Below, piece by piece: positions 7,145 through 15,857 of a stretch of 55,097 nt of DNA. A program made the position numbers and the translations under genes. Every line of letters starts with the position of its first letter. The stretch's first letter is position 1. Origin of the DNA: Pseudomonadota bacterium (lineage in GTDB: Bacteria; Desulfobacterota; Desulfobulbia; Desulfobulbales; Desulfocapsaceae). The DNA lies in contig JAHJLI010000146.1 of NCBI GenBank assembly GCA_018821785.1, forward strand, positions 1 through 55,097. Direction: 5' to 3'. The notes beneath the pieces were generated by a model. It did not search any database and was not told where the DNA came from. It saw nothing but the letters and a program-made list of their open reading frames with translations.

Positions 7145-8383
7145 TCACGAATCCCTTAATGCCAAGGCGGGCTCCAGAGTTGCTGCCCTCCTGGCTGGAT
7201 GCAGGCCGAATATAATGCCGGTTATGACTGCAAAAGAAGGCGCGACCAGAAGACTGAACGAAGAAAATACCACCGGCAAACCAGCAAACTGTTGGATCAG
7301 CAAGGCCACCAACACCCCAACCACACCCCCCCAAATCGCCCCAGTCATAGTCAAGAGGATCGAATGACAAAGATAGAGGCTGATTATTCTTGCCTGTGAG
7401 GCTCCAACAGCCATACGCAGACCTATTTCTCGCGTCTGTTCGGCGATATTGGCCAGCATGATATTCATCACCCCAATCCCTCCCACCAATAGCGAAAGGG
7501 CGGCAATAGCACCCATTATCAGGGAAAACACCTTTTGGCTGTCTTCCGCTTCGCGCAAGAGAGTAAGAGGGACAACGACATGGAAATCTTCCACCTGCCT
7601 GTGGCTGTCGAGAAGTATCTGACGAATTTGTTCAGCAAGGAACTGAACTGAACTTTCATGTGCCTGTTCAAGAGAGACGACCAGACCATCCAAAAGTAAT
7701 CTGTCGGCGACCACCCGAGGAAACGGCATTGATGTTAAAGGCATGATAACAATATTGTCAAAATCAACGGACGACAGGCCGGTTCCTTCCGTCAAAAGGC
7801 GTCCCTTCCTGGCTGCTACTCCCACAACCGTAGCGACATGATTTTCCATGCGGATTGTCGACAACACCTCAACCTGCAAATTTGCAGCGAGCGCGCTGCC
7901 AACTACACAATAGTTTTCCTGATGGGCAATATCACCTTCATACAACAGTCTGCCGCGGGTTGTACTCAGCCCTTCGGCGGCAAACCAGCCGGCATTGACA
8001 CCAAGAACAGTTGCTTTAACCTCTTTATTCCCGGCACTGATCCGGACGCCCTCTTTTTTAATAAATACTCCAATCTTGCCCCTCATCCCAAGCCACTCAG
8101 CCAACTGGACCGCATCCTCCTGGATAATGCCTTGTGACAGATTCATCGTACTCTCACCCTTTTCCGACTGAGAGGCGATGGCTTCAAGCCGCAGAGTTTG
8201 CAGTCCAAGAGAACTGAATTTCTCGAACGCCGCTCTCTTTGCCCCTTCGGTAAGGGAAAGCATGGCGATAAGGGCTGCCACCCCGATACCGATCCCAAGA
8301 CCGCTGAGCAGCGATCGCAATGGCCTGCGAAAAAGGTTCCGCCAGGCATCTTGGATATCGAAAAACAGGGGGTAAAATGTCAT
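7145..8383 (-). CDS. MacB-type ABC transporter permease
   Basis: 412 residues with the MacB/FtsX-like layout: one N-terminal membrane helix (about 21-45, 'SLLSGLGIGIGVAALIAML'), a large periplasmic MacB_PCD-like domain (about 50-275), then three C-terminal helices (about 285-310, 330-360, 370-395). Hallmark motif 'GGIGVMNIMLANIAEQTREIGLRMAVGA' is present. With the ATPase, HlyD-like and TolC-like proteins encoded just upstream it forms a tripartite MacAB-TolC-type pump; such pumps move peptides, lipoproteins or siderophores from the periplasm outward by mechanotransmission. Last gene of the eight-gene unit; ATG six bp after the ATPase stop. Confidence 0.9.
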   Translation of the reverse strand: MTFYPLFFDIQDAWRNLFRRPLRSLLSGLGIGIGVAALIAMLSLTEGAKRAAFEKFSSLGLQTLRLEAIASQSEKGESTMNLSQGIIQEDAVQLAEWLGMRGKIGVFIKKEGVRISAGNKEVKATVLGVNAGWFAAEGLSTTRGRLLYEGDIAHQENYCVVGSALAANLQVEVLSTIRMENHVATVVGVAARKGRLLTEGTGLSSVDFDNIVIMPLTSMPFPRVVADRLLLDGLVVSLEQAHESSVQFLAEQIRQILLDSHRQVEDFHVVVPLTLLREAEDSQKVFSLIMGAIAALSLLVGGIGVMNIMLANIAEQTREIGLRMAVGASQARIISLYLCHSILLTMTGAIWGGVVGVLVALLIQQFAGLPVVFSSFSLLVAPSFAVITGIIFGLHPARRAATLEPALALRDS

Positions 8384-8389
8384 GGCGGA

Positions 8390-9061
8390 TCAAACGTTTG
8401 CATGCAGTTTTTCCAGGCGGACTACTCGAGTCCCGTAGAAAATCCCGCCAGGGTCATGGGTTGCCATAATGACCGAACAGTTATTAGCTGTCTGTTTTTT
8501 CAATAATTCAAGTATCTTACATGAATTTTCTGCATCAAGACTGCCGGTCGGCTCATCAGCAAAAATCACTTCCGGGTTGCAGGCAAGAGCACGAGCGAAA
8601 ACCACCCTCTGCATTTCCCCCCCCGAAAGTGTATCCGGATAACGCGATGTCAGCGGTGCCATGCCGACATATTCAAGAAGCTGCAGACATCTCCTGCGGA
8701 TCTCGGAAAATGAGCGAGGACAACCGTAATGAAAAGGCAACTCTACATTTTCAATAACAGTTCTGTCGGGCAAAAGATGGGGCGTCTGAAATATAAAGCC
8801 GAAACTGCTATTGCGGAGCCTGGCGATCTCCTGTTGGGTCATATCCGCAAGACTGCGGCCCCGGTATCTAACTTCCCCGAGAGAAGGTCTATCCAGGCCG
8901 CTCAATACATTAAGCAAGGTCGACTTCCCTGAGCCCGATGGTCCGGTAAGTACCAGAAATTCCCCTGCCTGCACCGATAGTGTGTGTTCAGAAAGGGCGA
9001 GACTCGATTGATCGCCAATACGAAAAGATCTGCTCACCTTATCGGCTTCCAATAACACCAT
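8390..9061 (-). CDS. ABC transporter ATP-binding protein, MacB/LolD type
   Basis: 223 residues from the ATG at 9061 (a TTG one codon earlier is less likely). Walker A 'GPSGSGKST' near residue 40, Q-loop 'FIFQTPHLLPDRTVIENVELP', ABC signature 'LSGGEMQRVVFARAL' near 142, Walker B 'VIFADEPTGSLD' near 165, and H-loop 'IMATHDP'. This pattern ('RTVIENVELP', 'DEPTGSLD') is that of LolD/MacB-family ATPases. It powers the permease encoded immediately downstream (6-bp gap) and follows the HlyD-like gene by a few bases. Confidence 0.93.
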   Translation of the reverse strand: MVLLEADKVSRSFRIGDQSSLALSEHTLSVQAGEFLVLTGPSGSGKSTLLNVLSGLDRPSLGEVRYRGRSLADMTQQEIARLRNSSFGFIFQTPHLLPDRTVIENVELPFHYGCPRSFSEIRRRCLQLLEYVGMAPLTSRYPDTLSGGEMQRVVFARALACNPEVIFADEPTGSLDAENSCKILELLKKQTANNCSVIMATHDPGGIFYGTRVVRLEKLHANV

Positions 9062-9067
9062 CAACCG

Positions 9068-10516
9068 CTAACGCCCCACACTATAGATCTGATCTCCGAC
9101 ATGAAGGCCTGCGCCGACCTCCACCCATAATTGGCCTCGGTCGCCGAGAACAATCGGTATATCTTCAACAGCACCGGCGCTCAGTTTTCTGACCATGCCT
9201 TGAGCATCCTTATAAAACACTGCACTAAACGGTATTGCTACCACATCGCTCAGCTCGCGATAAATGATTTTGGCCGTCACAGACATCCCCACATGAATTT
9301 TGTCGGTATCACCAGTCAGACGAACGCGGGTATGAAAACTCCTGAGATGGGATTTTTCTTCATCTTCCTTGGCCAGCGACGCTACAGACTCAACAACCCC
9401 TGTATATATCCGCCCCGGAAAAGCATCGACCTCGATCTCGGTTTTCATTCCGGGACCTATTTGCGCAACATCGACCTCCCTGATTTGCAGTTCGACGATA
9501 AGCTCTCTGGTATCAGGAACTTCCATAAAGGTCTGCCCGACCCAGACGGAATCGCCAATATGAATTTTCCTTCGCCCATTTTCCCTTGGCAGTTCCGGAT
9601 AGAGAAGAACCCCGTCCGCCGGTGAATACACATCGCAATTGGCAAGTTCCGTTCTGGCATTTTCCAGAGCGACTTTTTTGTTTTCCACATCACGACGATT
9701 CTTTTCCATCTCGGCCACCCTGTTTTGGACAAGGATTTCACCGGTCCGCTTGGTCCGTTCCAGATTGCTTTCCGCTCCACTGACCAGCAGTTCCGCCTCA
9801 CGCAGCATTTGCGGCCAGGCATACACATTGAAATTTTCAAGCTCGGCAGAGGCGACCGCGACCTGTTCAGTGGCTGTAGCCAGCTTGTCTGCAGCCTTAT
9901 CCCGCTCCCTCGTACTGACGTGTCCCTTTTCCAGCAAAACATTCATGTCACGCACATCATCCCGGCTGATTTCAAGAATCCTCTCTGCTTGATGTACTTG
10001 TTGCTGCAGGGTTTTGCGTTTCAAGGGTCCCGAGCCGTTGCGAATATTATCCGCCTGAATTTGAGCGATAGTTACCTTTCGTGTCACCTCTTCAACTTTG
10101 CCACCCTCTTCCTCTTTTTGCAGGGAAAGCAGCTTTTGCGAAGCAACATATGTTGCCTGGGCGTCAGCATACGCTTGTTCGGCTTTCTGCAGACTATCAG
10201 TAAAGTGCTTGGTGTCGAACCTGGCGACAAGCAAACCCTTGGTTACCTGCGTACCTTCCTTCACCAACCAGACAATCTTTGCTTGGTTGCTGGAAATCTG
10301 TGAACTGATAGGCGAAATTTTAGCTGGTCGAACCACTCCCCTCTCAACTATCTGAAGAGGGAAGGAGTGCTTTTCAACAGAAATGACCTCAGACACCTGA
10401 GACGACGAAACAACGGAAGTGGATAAAGAGTGCCACGTCCACCAGACACAGACGACAAGAACGAGAACTCCCGTCCCGATGCTCTTAAATGAAAATATTT
10501 TGCCGGGTAATGTCAT
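9068..10516 (-). CDS. HlyD-family periplasmic adaptor
   Basis: 482 residues from the ATG at 10516; the longer frame to 10567 would start at TTG inside the upstream gene and is less likely. One N-terminal membrane helix ('IGTGVLVLVVCVWWTW'), then a half lipoyl domain, a long alpha-helical hairpin (about 110-290 with heptads and 'RDVRDMNVLLEKGHVSTRERDKA', the tip motif that meets TolC), the second half lipoyl domain ('ANCDVYSPADGVLLYPEL' region), and a beta-barrel domain ('GMKTEIEVDAFPGRIYTGVVESV'). It links the inner-membrane ABC permease to the outer-membrane channel, whose gene lies just upstream. Confidence 0.9.
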   Translation of the reverse strand: MTLPGKIFSFKSIGTGVLVLVVCVWWTWHSLSTSVVSSSQVSEVISVEKHSFPLQIVERGVVRPAKISPISSQISSNQAKIVWLVKEGTQVTKGLLVARFDTKHFTDSLQKAEQAYADAQATYVASQKLLSLQKEEEGGKVEEVTRKVTIAQIQADNIRNGSGPLKRKTLQQQVHQAERILEISRDDVRDMNVLLEKGHVSTRERDKAADKLATATEQVAVASAELENFNVYAWPQMLREAELLVSGAESNLERTKRTGEILVQNRVAEMEKNRRDVENKKVALENARTELANCDVYSPADGVLLYPELPRENGRRKIHIGDSVWVGQTFMEVPDTRELIVELQIREVDVAQIGPGMKTEIEVDAFPGRIYTGVVESVASLAKEDEEKSHLRSFHTRVRLTGDTDKIHVGMSVTAKIIYRELSDVVAIPFSAVFYKDAQGMVRKLSAGAVEDIPIVLGDRGQLWVEVGAGLHVGDQIYSVGR

Positions 10517-10532
10517 AGGAAATGAGTAAAAT

Positions 10533-11975
10533 TCATGGGGAAGATGGTTGCTGGTCAGCGCCTTCAAGGGCCATTTTTACCCAATTGCGATCCAACACCC
10601 CCAGATTGTATGCGATTGACACCGCAGCAAGATTACATGCCGTAAGAGACCGTACAATATTTACCTCAGCATCGGAAAAAGAGGTCTCGGCGCCCAATAC
10701 CTCCAGATTCTCAGACAACCCTTTTTCATATCGGGTCTTGGCAAGGTCTAGGGCCATTTCCGCTTCGTGCAGCCTCCTTATGTTAATCTGGTAATTTCTT
10801 TCTTCGGTAACCAGATCAAGAAAGGCGCTGCGGGCTTCTTTTTTTATTTTGCGTTGCAAGGCGGCATTGGTCCGATCCAGTTTTGCCTTTTCCATTTTCT
10901 TGCGTAATAAGGTGCTTTCTTCATTAAAGGTGTCAAGGGGCGACAGCATCTGCAGCTGAACCGACCAGTTGGTTTGCCCCATATCAAGAGATTCTTCAAT
11001 AGAATCCCCATCGCCTCTCTGTTCGAGGGTGACGCTGAGACCAATATCGGGGGCTAGATTCTGTTTGGCCTTGTAGATTTCAAGATCAGCAATTTCCAGA
11101 CCAACCCGGTGCGCCTGCCAGTCCAACCGGGTATTGAGCAGCTCATCCTCCCAGGATTCAGGTACCACAGCAACCATTTTGGTTACCGTACCATCCGCCT
11201 GGACAATTTCATTTTCCGACATCCGCAAAAGCTCCCTGAAGGCATCGGCCATTCGCTCCTTCTGCCGCACCTGACCTTCCCGCACGCTTTCGGCGTCGAG
11301 CATCGCCAGTTCGGCCCTGTATACGTCTACCTTCGATACCAAGCCTACAGACTGCCGGGCCTTTGCCGAGCTGAGATGTTTCTGACTCCTTGCCAGGGAT
11401 TTCTCGGCTTTAGCCATAAGCTGATCAGCCAGCACCACATCGTAGTATCGCTGGACGGTATTTTGAATAAGGGTTTGCCGCGCTCGCTCGGCGAGAATCT
11501 CTTGTTCCTTTCTCCTCAATTCCGCGACATTCAGGTCGGTGAGATTGTATTTGCTTCCCCACCGCCGATATAAGCCCTGGGACACCCGCACATATGCCTT
11601 GGTATTAGTGGTGTTTTGCACGACATACCCGGTATTGTCATCTATCCTGTTGCCGACCAGACCATAGCTCACCGATGTGCCTGTCTCGATTTCCTTGCGC
11701 AGCTCAAGCCCCAGTTGTTGTGATCCAGTACCCTGCCTGAATCCAATACTGGTGAGAGGAATAAGTTTTGTGTCGAAAACATGCTCCGCCGAGGCGGTGG
11801 CCATCTTGCTGAGTTGAAGGGTATCCCGTAGATCGTAAGCGGTATCGCTCTGCGACAGAGCCAGGTCGATGGCCTGCAACAGGTTGGTTCCTTCCGCGGC
11901 CTGGCCTGGCAGACAAAACTGTAGCAGCCAAAAAATCACCGGAAAAATTATTTGGTATTTATTTAAAACTACCAC
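10533..11975 (-). CDS. TolC-family outer-membrane channel
   Basis: About 480 residues; the only early start is a GTG at 11975 and there is no clear ribosome-binding site, so the start is uncertain. A signal peptide (IIFPVIFWLLQFCLPGQAAE) precedes two OEP repeats rich in long helices. Typical pieces are 'LSQSDTAYDLRDTLQLS', 'SAKARQSVGLVSKVDVYRAELAMLDAE' and, in the second half, 'LDLAKTRYEKGLSENLEVLGAETSFSDAE', which is diagnostic for TolC-like efflux proteins. It should trimerise as the exit duct of the pump encoded downstream and lies 18 bp after the secreted-protein gene. Confidence 0.9.
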   Translation of the reverse strand: MVVLNKYQIIFPVIFWLLQFCLPGQAAEGTNLLQAIDLALSQSDTAYDLRDTLQLSKMATASAEHVFDTKLIPLTSIGFRQGTGSQQLGLELRKEIETGTSVSYGLVGNRIDDNTGYVVQNTTNTKAYVRVSQGLYRRWGSKYNLTDLNVAELRRKEQEILAERARQTLIQNTVQRYYDVVLADQLMAKAEKSLARSQKHLSSAKARQSVGLVSKVDVYRAELAMLDAESVREGQVRQKERMADAFRELLRMSENEIVQADGTVTKMVAVVPESWEDELLNTRLDWQAHRVGLEIADLEIYKAKQNLAPDIGLSVTLEQRGDGDSIEESLDMGQTNWSVQLQMLSPLDTFNEESTLLRKKMEKAKLDRTNAALQRKIKKEARSAFLDLVTEERNYQINIRRLHEAEMALDLAKTRYEKGLSENLEVLGAETSFSDAEVNIVRSLTACNLAAVSIAYNLGVLDRNWVKMALEGADQQPSSP

Positions 11976-11993
11976 ACTAATGATATATTGCGA

Positions 11994-13124
11994 TTATTTG
12001 GTGAAAATCCATTTTTGTTTAAATGACATAAGCCTGGGGCTCTCGCAGGAAACTATTTCAAACTCGGCGAGAGCTATTATTTTATCATTAATAGTAGCGG
12101 TGGTTGTCGCAGAATGGGTTTCATAATGTGCCGCAATACCAGTGTCACATTGAACGACGTTGGTTACCACAACATCGGCCTGGCTGTCAGAGGTATAGGT
12201 TCCTCTGAAATGCCCGCTATCAATATTGAACGCAGTTTGAGAAAACTCAGCAGACAGGAGTTTAGATCCGGTTGGAGGAGAATAGTTTGCATACGACTGC
12301 ACCCCGGTTATTATCCACGAGGCTGTTACCTGTTGCCCTCCGGATGAAGTTCCGCCGCCATCACCTGAGCCTCCTCCACCTCCACCGGCGATAGCAGCCA
12401 CACCGCCAACCACTGCGATAGCCGCCGCCGCGCTAACTACCGCCGCCGTTGTGGTAAATCCACCGCTTGAAGCTACGACCGTACCGCCGGCAATTGCTCC
12501 TTCTCCAGCGGCGTCAAGCCCGGGATACAAACCGGCAACCACCCCGAATCTGCTCCCATATTCAATTAAATCGATGGTGAGGCTGTCGGAAAATCCGGCT
12601 AGTTTCAATGGTGCCCTCTCTAATTCACTGTAAATCTTAATCGGCTCTTGCCCGATCATCCCGCCGACCTTGTCATCGGCTACCATCACCGTATAGGTTT
12701 GCGACTTGACAACGACGTTTGCAGTGTTTTTAACAAGGACACAGTATTCAAAGGATCTTGACCCATTGGCAGGAGCCGGCAGAACGCAGGAATACCCCAA
12801 GCCCTTAAAATCTGACCCAATATTTTGAAATCGCTCAAAATAACCCTTTTCTTGGTTGATCACCGGTTTCATTTCGACAAAACTGTAATCGGCTCCATCT
12901 CTGGATTTGAAATACACCCTGACGACATCGACCACATTCTGATCACTGATTTCCGTGTACAAGATTATGCGCTTGCCCGCCTCGACAGCCTCAACCGGCT
13001 TATGGAAAATCTCCGTGGTCTGTTTGACCGCCGGCAAGTCACTCGCTTGGACTGCCGTAAGCGGACAGTTCAGCAGCATAATGAATGGGGTCAACAATGC
13101 GGCCAATACTCTTTTTAGTTTCAT
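11994..13124 (-). CDS. Secreted protein with Ala/Gly-rich linker, function unknown
   Basis: 376 residues with a signal peptide (VLAALLTPFIMLLNCPLTAVQA). Residues about 35-150 look like an Ig/FnIII-type beta domain ('PVEAVEAGKRIILYTEISD', 'VRVYFKSRDGADYSFVEM', 'SQTYTVMVADD'). Residues about 222-247 are a hydrophobic Ala/Val/Gly stretch (VVSAAAAIAVVGGVAAIAG) running straight into a glycine/serine linker with G6 and GDGGG. The last about 115 residues form another beta-rich domain with two Cys pairs. The hydrophobic stretch could be a membrane anchor or an assembly segment. Located between a methyltransferase gene and the TolC-like gene; it may be a cargo or an accessory of the exporter. No family recognised. 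Confidence 0.65.
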   Translation of the reverse strand: MKLKRVLAALLTPFIMLLNCPLTAVQASDLPAVKQTTEIFHKPVEAVEAGKRIILYTEISDQNVVDVVRVYFKSRDGADYSFVEMKPVINQEKGYFERFQNIGSDFKGLGYSCVLPAPANGSRSFEYCVLVKNTANVVVKSQTYTVMVADDKVGGMIGQEPIKIYSELERAPLKLAGFSDSLTIDLIEYGSRFGVVAGLYPGLDAAGEGAIAGGTVVASSGGFTTTAAVVSAAAAIAVVGGVAAIAGGGGGGSGDGGGTSSGGQQVTASWIITGVQSYANYSPPTGSKLLSAEFSQTAFNIDSGHFRGTYTSDSQADVVVTNVVQCDTGIAAHYETHSATTTATINDKIIALAEFEIVSCESPRLMSFKQKWIFTK

Positions 13125-13143
13125 GTTCCGCTTTTCTCCATTT

Positions 13144-14136
13144 TCAAATTACTTGTTTTGTCTTCAAATACTTCTTCGATCCCACCAGCGAGGTGGCACT
13201 GGCAAGTTCCAGCCTGTTTTCTTCTGGAAGACAGGACACAAACCCCTTGTCAAAGTATTCATGGGGCTGGCCGAGCAAATCTCCCACCTTAGCCTTCAGA
13301 AATTGTTTCCGCTCACGCAGAGGAAGACTGTCTGCCCAGCGCCTGAGAAACCATGTCAATGAATTAATAGGACCTGTACCGCTCTCTACAAACTGTCTTT
13401 CAATATCGATTTCTTTTTCGAAGAGGACCTTAAGACCCAGGTTAGTCATATTAAAATAATGATGCGGAAAACCATGAAGCGGCTGCAGAAATGCCGCGCA
13501 CACTGCCAATTTGCCGCCCGGCTTGAGAACTCTGCAGATTTCACCAGCGGCCTGGAAGGGAAATTTGATGTGCTCCAACACCGCAAAGGAGAAGACCGCA
13601 TCAAAACTGTTATCGGCAAAAGGGAGATCTTCTGCAAATCCAAGCACATCGGTGGTTGGATACGAGGCGATTTCGTAATTGACAACATTTTCATAATACA
13701 CCGGGCGAAAACCCGCACCGCAGTCAAGGATGAGACCATCGGGCAGATCGTTAAGAATATCTAGAGGAATTTGGTCATAAAAAAAAGATGAAACCTTAGC
13801 CGTCTCCAGAAAGTCGAACACTCGTCTGCGCTCGTCCCCTGTGTAATCAAAAACATGCGTATCATCTTGCTCGATTAACACACCTTTTTTGAAAATCGTT
13901 TTAATTCGTTCGGCCTTTTCTTTTCTAAGAGCAATTATATCCTCATGATAGCTGGAAGATTCCTGTTTTCGATATTCCTTACCCCCATGGCGCTTAAAAT
14001 GCCGCCAACCGGAAGAATAGGTGTTTTTTTTAACTGCCAGGGCGATATCCGGATTACTCAGCAGATATCTTTCCTCATTATAATTTTCGTGAGTGACTAT
14101 CTCAAAAACCTCAACGTGTCGTATGGATTTACTCAT
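13144..14136 (-). CDS. Class I SAM-dependent methyltransferase with NPD-type N-terminal motif
   Basis: 330 residues from ATG 14136 (a TTG at 14157 is possible). The central Methyltransf_11-type domain has motif I 'LILDCGAGFRP', 'DLPFADNSFDAVFSFAVLEHI' (motifs II/III) and 'EICRVLKPGGKLAV'. The N-terminus holds 'YNEERYLLSNPDIALAVKKN' followed by 'SGWRHFKRHGGKE', the short 'YLxxNPDVAxAV..S.xxHYxxHG' module common in glycan- and surface-related transferases and methyltransferases. This hints that a saccharide or surface polymer is methylated; the actual substrate is unknown. It lies between the SPFH genes and the secreted protein in a unit with gaps of about 20 bp. Confidence 0.8.
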   Translation of the reverse strand: MSKSIRHVEVFEIVTHENYNEERYLLSNPDIALAVKKNTYSSGWRHFKRHGGKEYRKQESSSYHEDIIALRKEKAERIKTIFKKGVLIEQDDTHVFDYTGDERRRVFDFLETAKVSSFFYDQIPLDILNDLPDGLILDCGAGFRPVYYENVVNYEIASYPTTDVLGFAEDLPFADNSFDAVFSFAVLEHIKFPFQAAGEICRVLKPGGKLAVCAAFLQPLHGFPHHYFNMTNLGLKVLFEKEIDIERQFVESGTGPINSLTWFLRRWADSLPLRERKQFLKAKVGDLLGQPHEYFDKGFVSCLPEENRLELASATSLVGSKKYLKTKQVI

Positions 14137-14159
14137 AGTAATATTTTCAGTTTCCAAAT

Positions 14160-15857
14160 TTATTTTTTCTGCAACTGCTTGGCCCCACCAAGCTCGGCAA
14201 AGCCGGTGTTTTCAAGATCAGTCCAGAGGGTGCCAGTCCCGGCATGGATGATGTTGAGTTTCATCGATGGGTTAAGGGTGTCGGCGAATCGCCACTGCGC
14301 GTAGGCGACAGGGTCGTTGAAAACCGCCGTTTTCAATTTAAGCCCATTGGCCCTTTCGCCATCGACTTTTTGCAAGGCGGAGGCCTTGGCCTGGCCAAGC
14401 ACCCGCGCTTTATCTGCGGCAATTGCCGCCGTCAGTTTTTTAATGTCCGCCGCCTTCTTCAGGGTTTCGGCCTGAATTTCGGCAACCTGCTTACCGAGAT
14501 CGGCGGCGATCTCGGCCTTCAGTTTTTCGGTTTCCTGCTGCACCTGTTCACCACGCTGCTTGATAAGCGACAACTCGGTGTTGAGCTCGGCCTGTTTTCG
14601 CGCGGTATTCTGTCGCTCTTTGTTGGTCAGATCCTGCTCGACGGCAATGCTCGACTGCTGGATCGGCTCGCGTATTTCATCGGGCACCTCAACTTGGCGA
14701 ATGAGCGCATTGTAGACCTTTATCCCTTTAGCGCCAAGGGTTTGCTCAAGAGAAACAGTGAGATCGTTCTGAAATTTTTCCCGACCTTCACCGACGATGA
14801 AGTCCTTGGCCCGATATTCAGAGCCCTTATTGCGCGAAATGGAGGTAATCTGCGGCATGATGATCTTGTCGACCACCGCAGGCAGATCCCCGTAACGTCG
14901 AAAATTATCGGCAATACTCTCCGGCGAAAGTTCAAATTCAACCGTCATATCGAGACTGATCTGAAAACCGTCGCGCGATGGAAAACTGACCAATTCGGTA
15001 AGACTCATCTCCCCTTCTTCAAGGGGCGCCGGTGCCGGTGCCGCAACCGGCTTGCCTTTATCAAAGTCGACCTTCTTGCCGGCCTTGAATTTCTGTTCCT
15101 GAACCGATGAGGACCGTTCCCTGAAATAATCCTGCCGCTTGGCCTCCTGTTTCTCAAGAACAGCTGACTGCAGGACGTTGAGGGCCTCGTTGCTCCCGAG
15201 CTGCCGGGCTTTGGTAACCACCTTGCCGCCACTGCGGCCTAAGAGTGAAACTTGATTGATGCCAATTTCCAGGACATCAACCTTATATTCCTTGGGGTTG
15301 ACATAATAGAGGCCCGGCTGTAGCACATCGCGGCGCACCCCCTTCTGCTTGTCCTCGGCAAATTGCCCGCTCTCGGCCTGCTCGCCGGAAAGCGAGGTGA
15401 TCACCCCGGCATAACCGATCGGGATACTGATGGCATCGACGATTTCGATATTGTAGCCGTGAAGATTCATCCGGTATTTGCCGGGGCCAAGAACACTGCG
15501 CCAAATCCCCTTTTGCCCGCGTTCGGCGATAAACTCGCCCTCTGCAAGTTTATCGCCAACTTTTGAGGTAACGACCGCCACCTTGCCAGGCTCAACCAGG
15601 GTTACCGGAAGTATCTCCCATTCGTAAAAAAGCGGATTAAGAAAGTGCCGTCCCTCGCCCAAGGTCTCCTCTCTGATACCTTTCTGGCCTGCACGAGCGA
15701 GGATCTGTCCAGGTTCCAACGCATCACCGTTTTTTGCGGTAATTATCGCCATCTCGTTCGGCCCGACGTAAAAGCGGCAGAACCCCCATAACCAGGCACC
15801 TTCGGCAAGTGCCAAAGCGACTGCAGCAAACAGGGCATATTTGATGATCGTATTCAT
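14160..15857 (-). CDS. SPFH/band-7 protein with three N-terminal repeats
   Basis: 565 residues, ATG with a very strong AAAGGAGGT site, overlapping the preceding SPFH gene by 4 bp. One N-terminal membrane helix (about 6-28) is followed by three repeats of about 57 residues with the core 'QKGhxxxxLxxGxxxxNP' at about 58-75, 115-132 and 171-188. A charged low-complexity linker (about 225-280, with a Pro/Ala run 'AAPAPAP') leads to the SPFH domain (about 285-420; 'VSFPSRDGFQISLDMTVEFEL', 'VRQVEVPDEI'-like). An Ala/Glu/Lys/Gln coiled coil (about 420-510) and a short tail end the protein. Probably forms a membrane-anchored hetero-oligomer with its partner, as HflK/HflC do. Function in this operon unknown. 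Confidence 0.8.
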   Translation of the reverse strand: MNTIIKYALFAAVALALAEGAWLWGFCRFYVGPNEMAIITAKNGDALEPGQILARAGQKGIREETLGEGRHFLNPLFYEWEILPVTLVEPGKVAVVTSKVGDKLAEGEFIAERGQKGIWRSVLGPGKYRMNLHGYNIEIVDAISIPIGYAGVITSLSGEQAESGQFAEDKQKGVRRDVLQPGLYYVNPKEYKVDVLEIGINQVSLLGRSGGKVVTKARQLGSNEALNVLQSAVLEKQEAKRQDYFRERSSSVQEQKFKAGKKVDFDKGKPVAAPAPAPLEEGEMSLTELVSFPSRDGFQISLDMTVEFELSPESIADNFRRYGDLPAVVDKIIMPQITSISRNKGSEYRAKDFIVGEGREKFQNDLTVSLEQTLGAKGIKVYNALIRQVEVPDEIREPIQQSSIAVEQDLTNKERQNTARKQAELNTELSLIKQRGEQVQQETEKLKAEIAADLGKQVAEIQAETLKKAADIKKLTAAIAADKARVLGQAKASALQKVDGERANGLKLKTAVFNDPVAYAQWRFADTLNPSMKLNIIHAGTGTLWTDLENTGFAELGGAKQLQKK

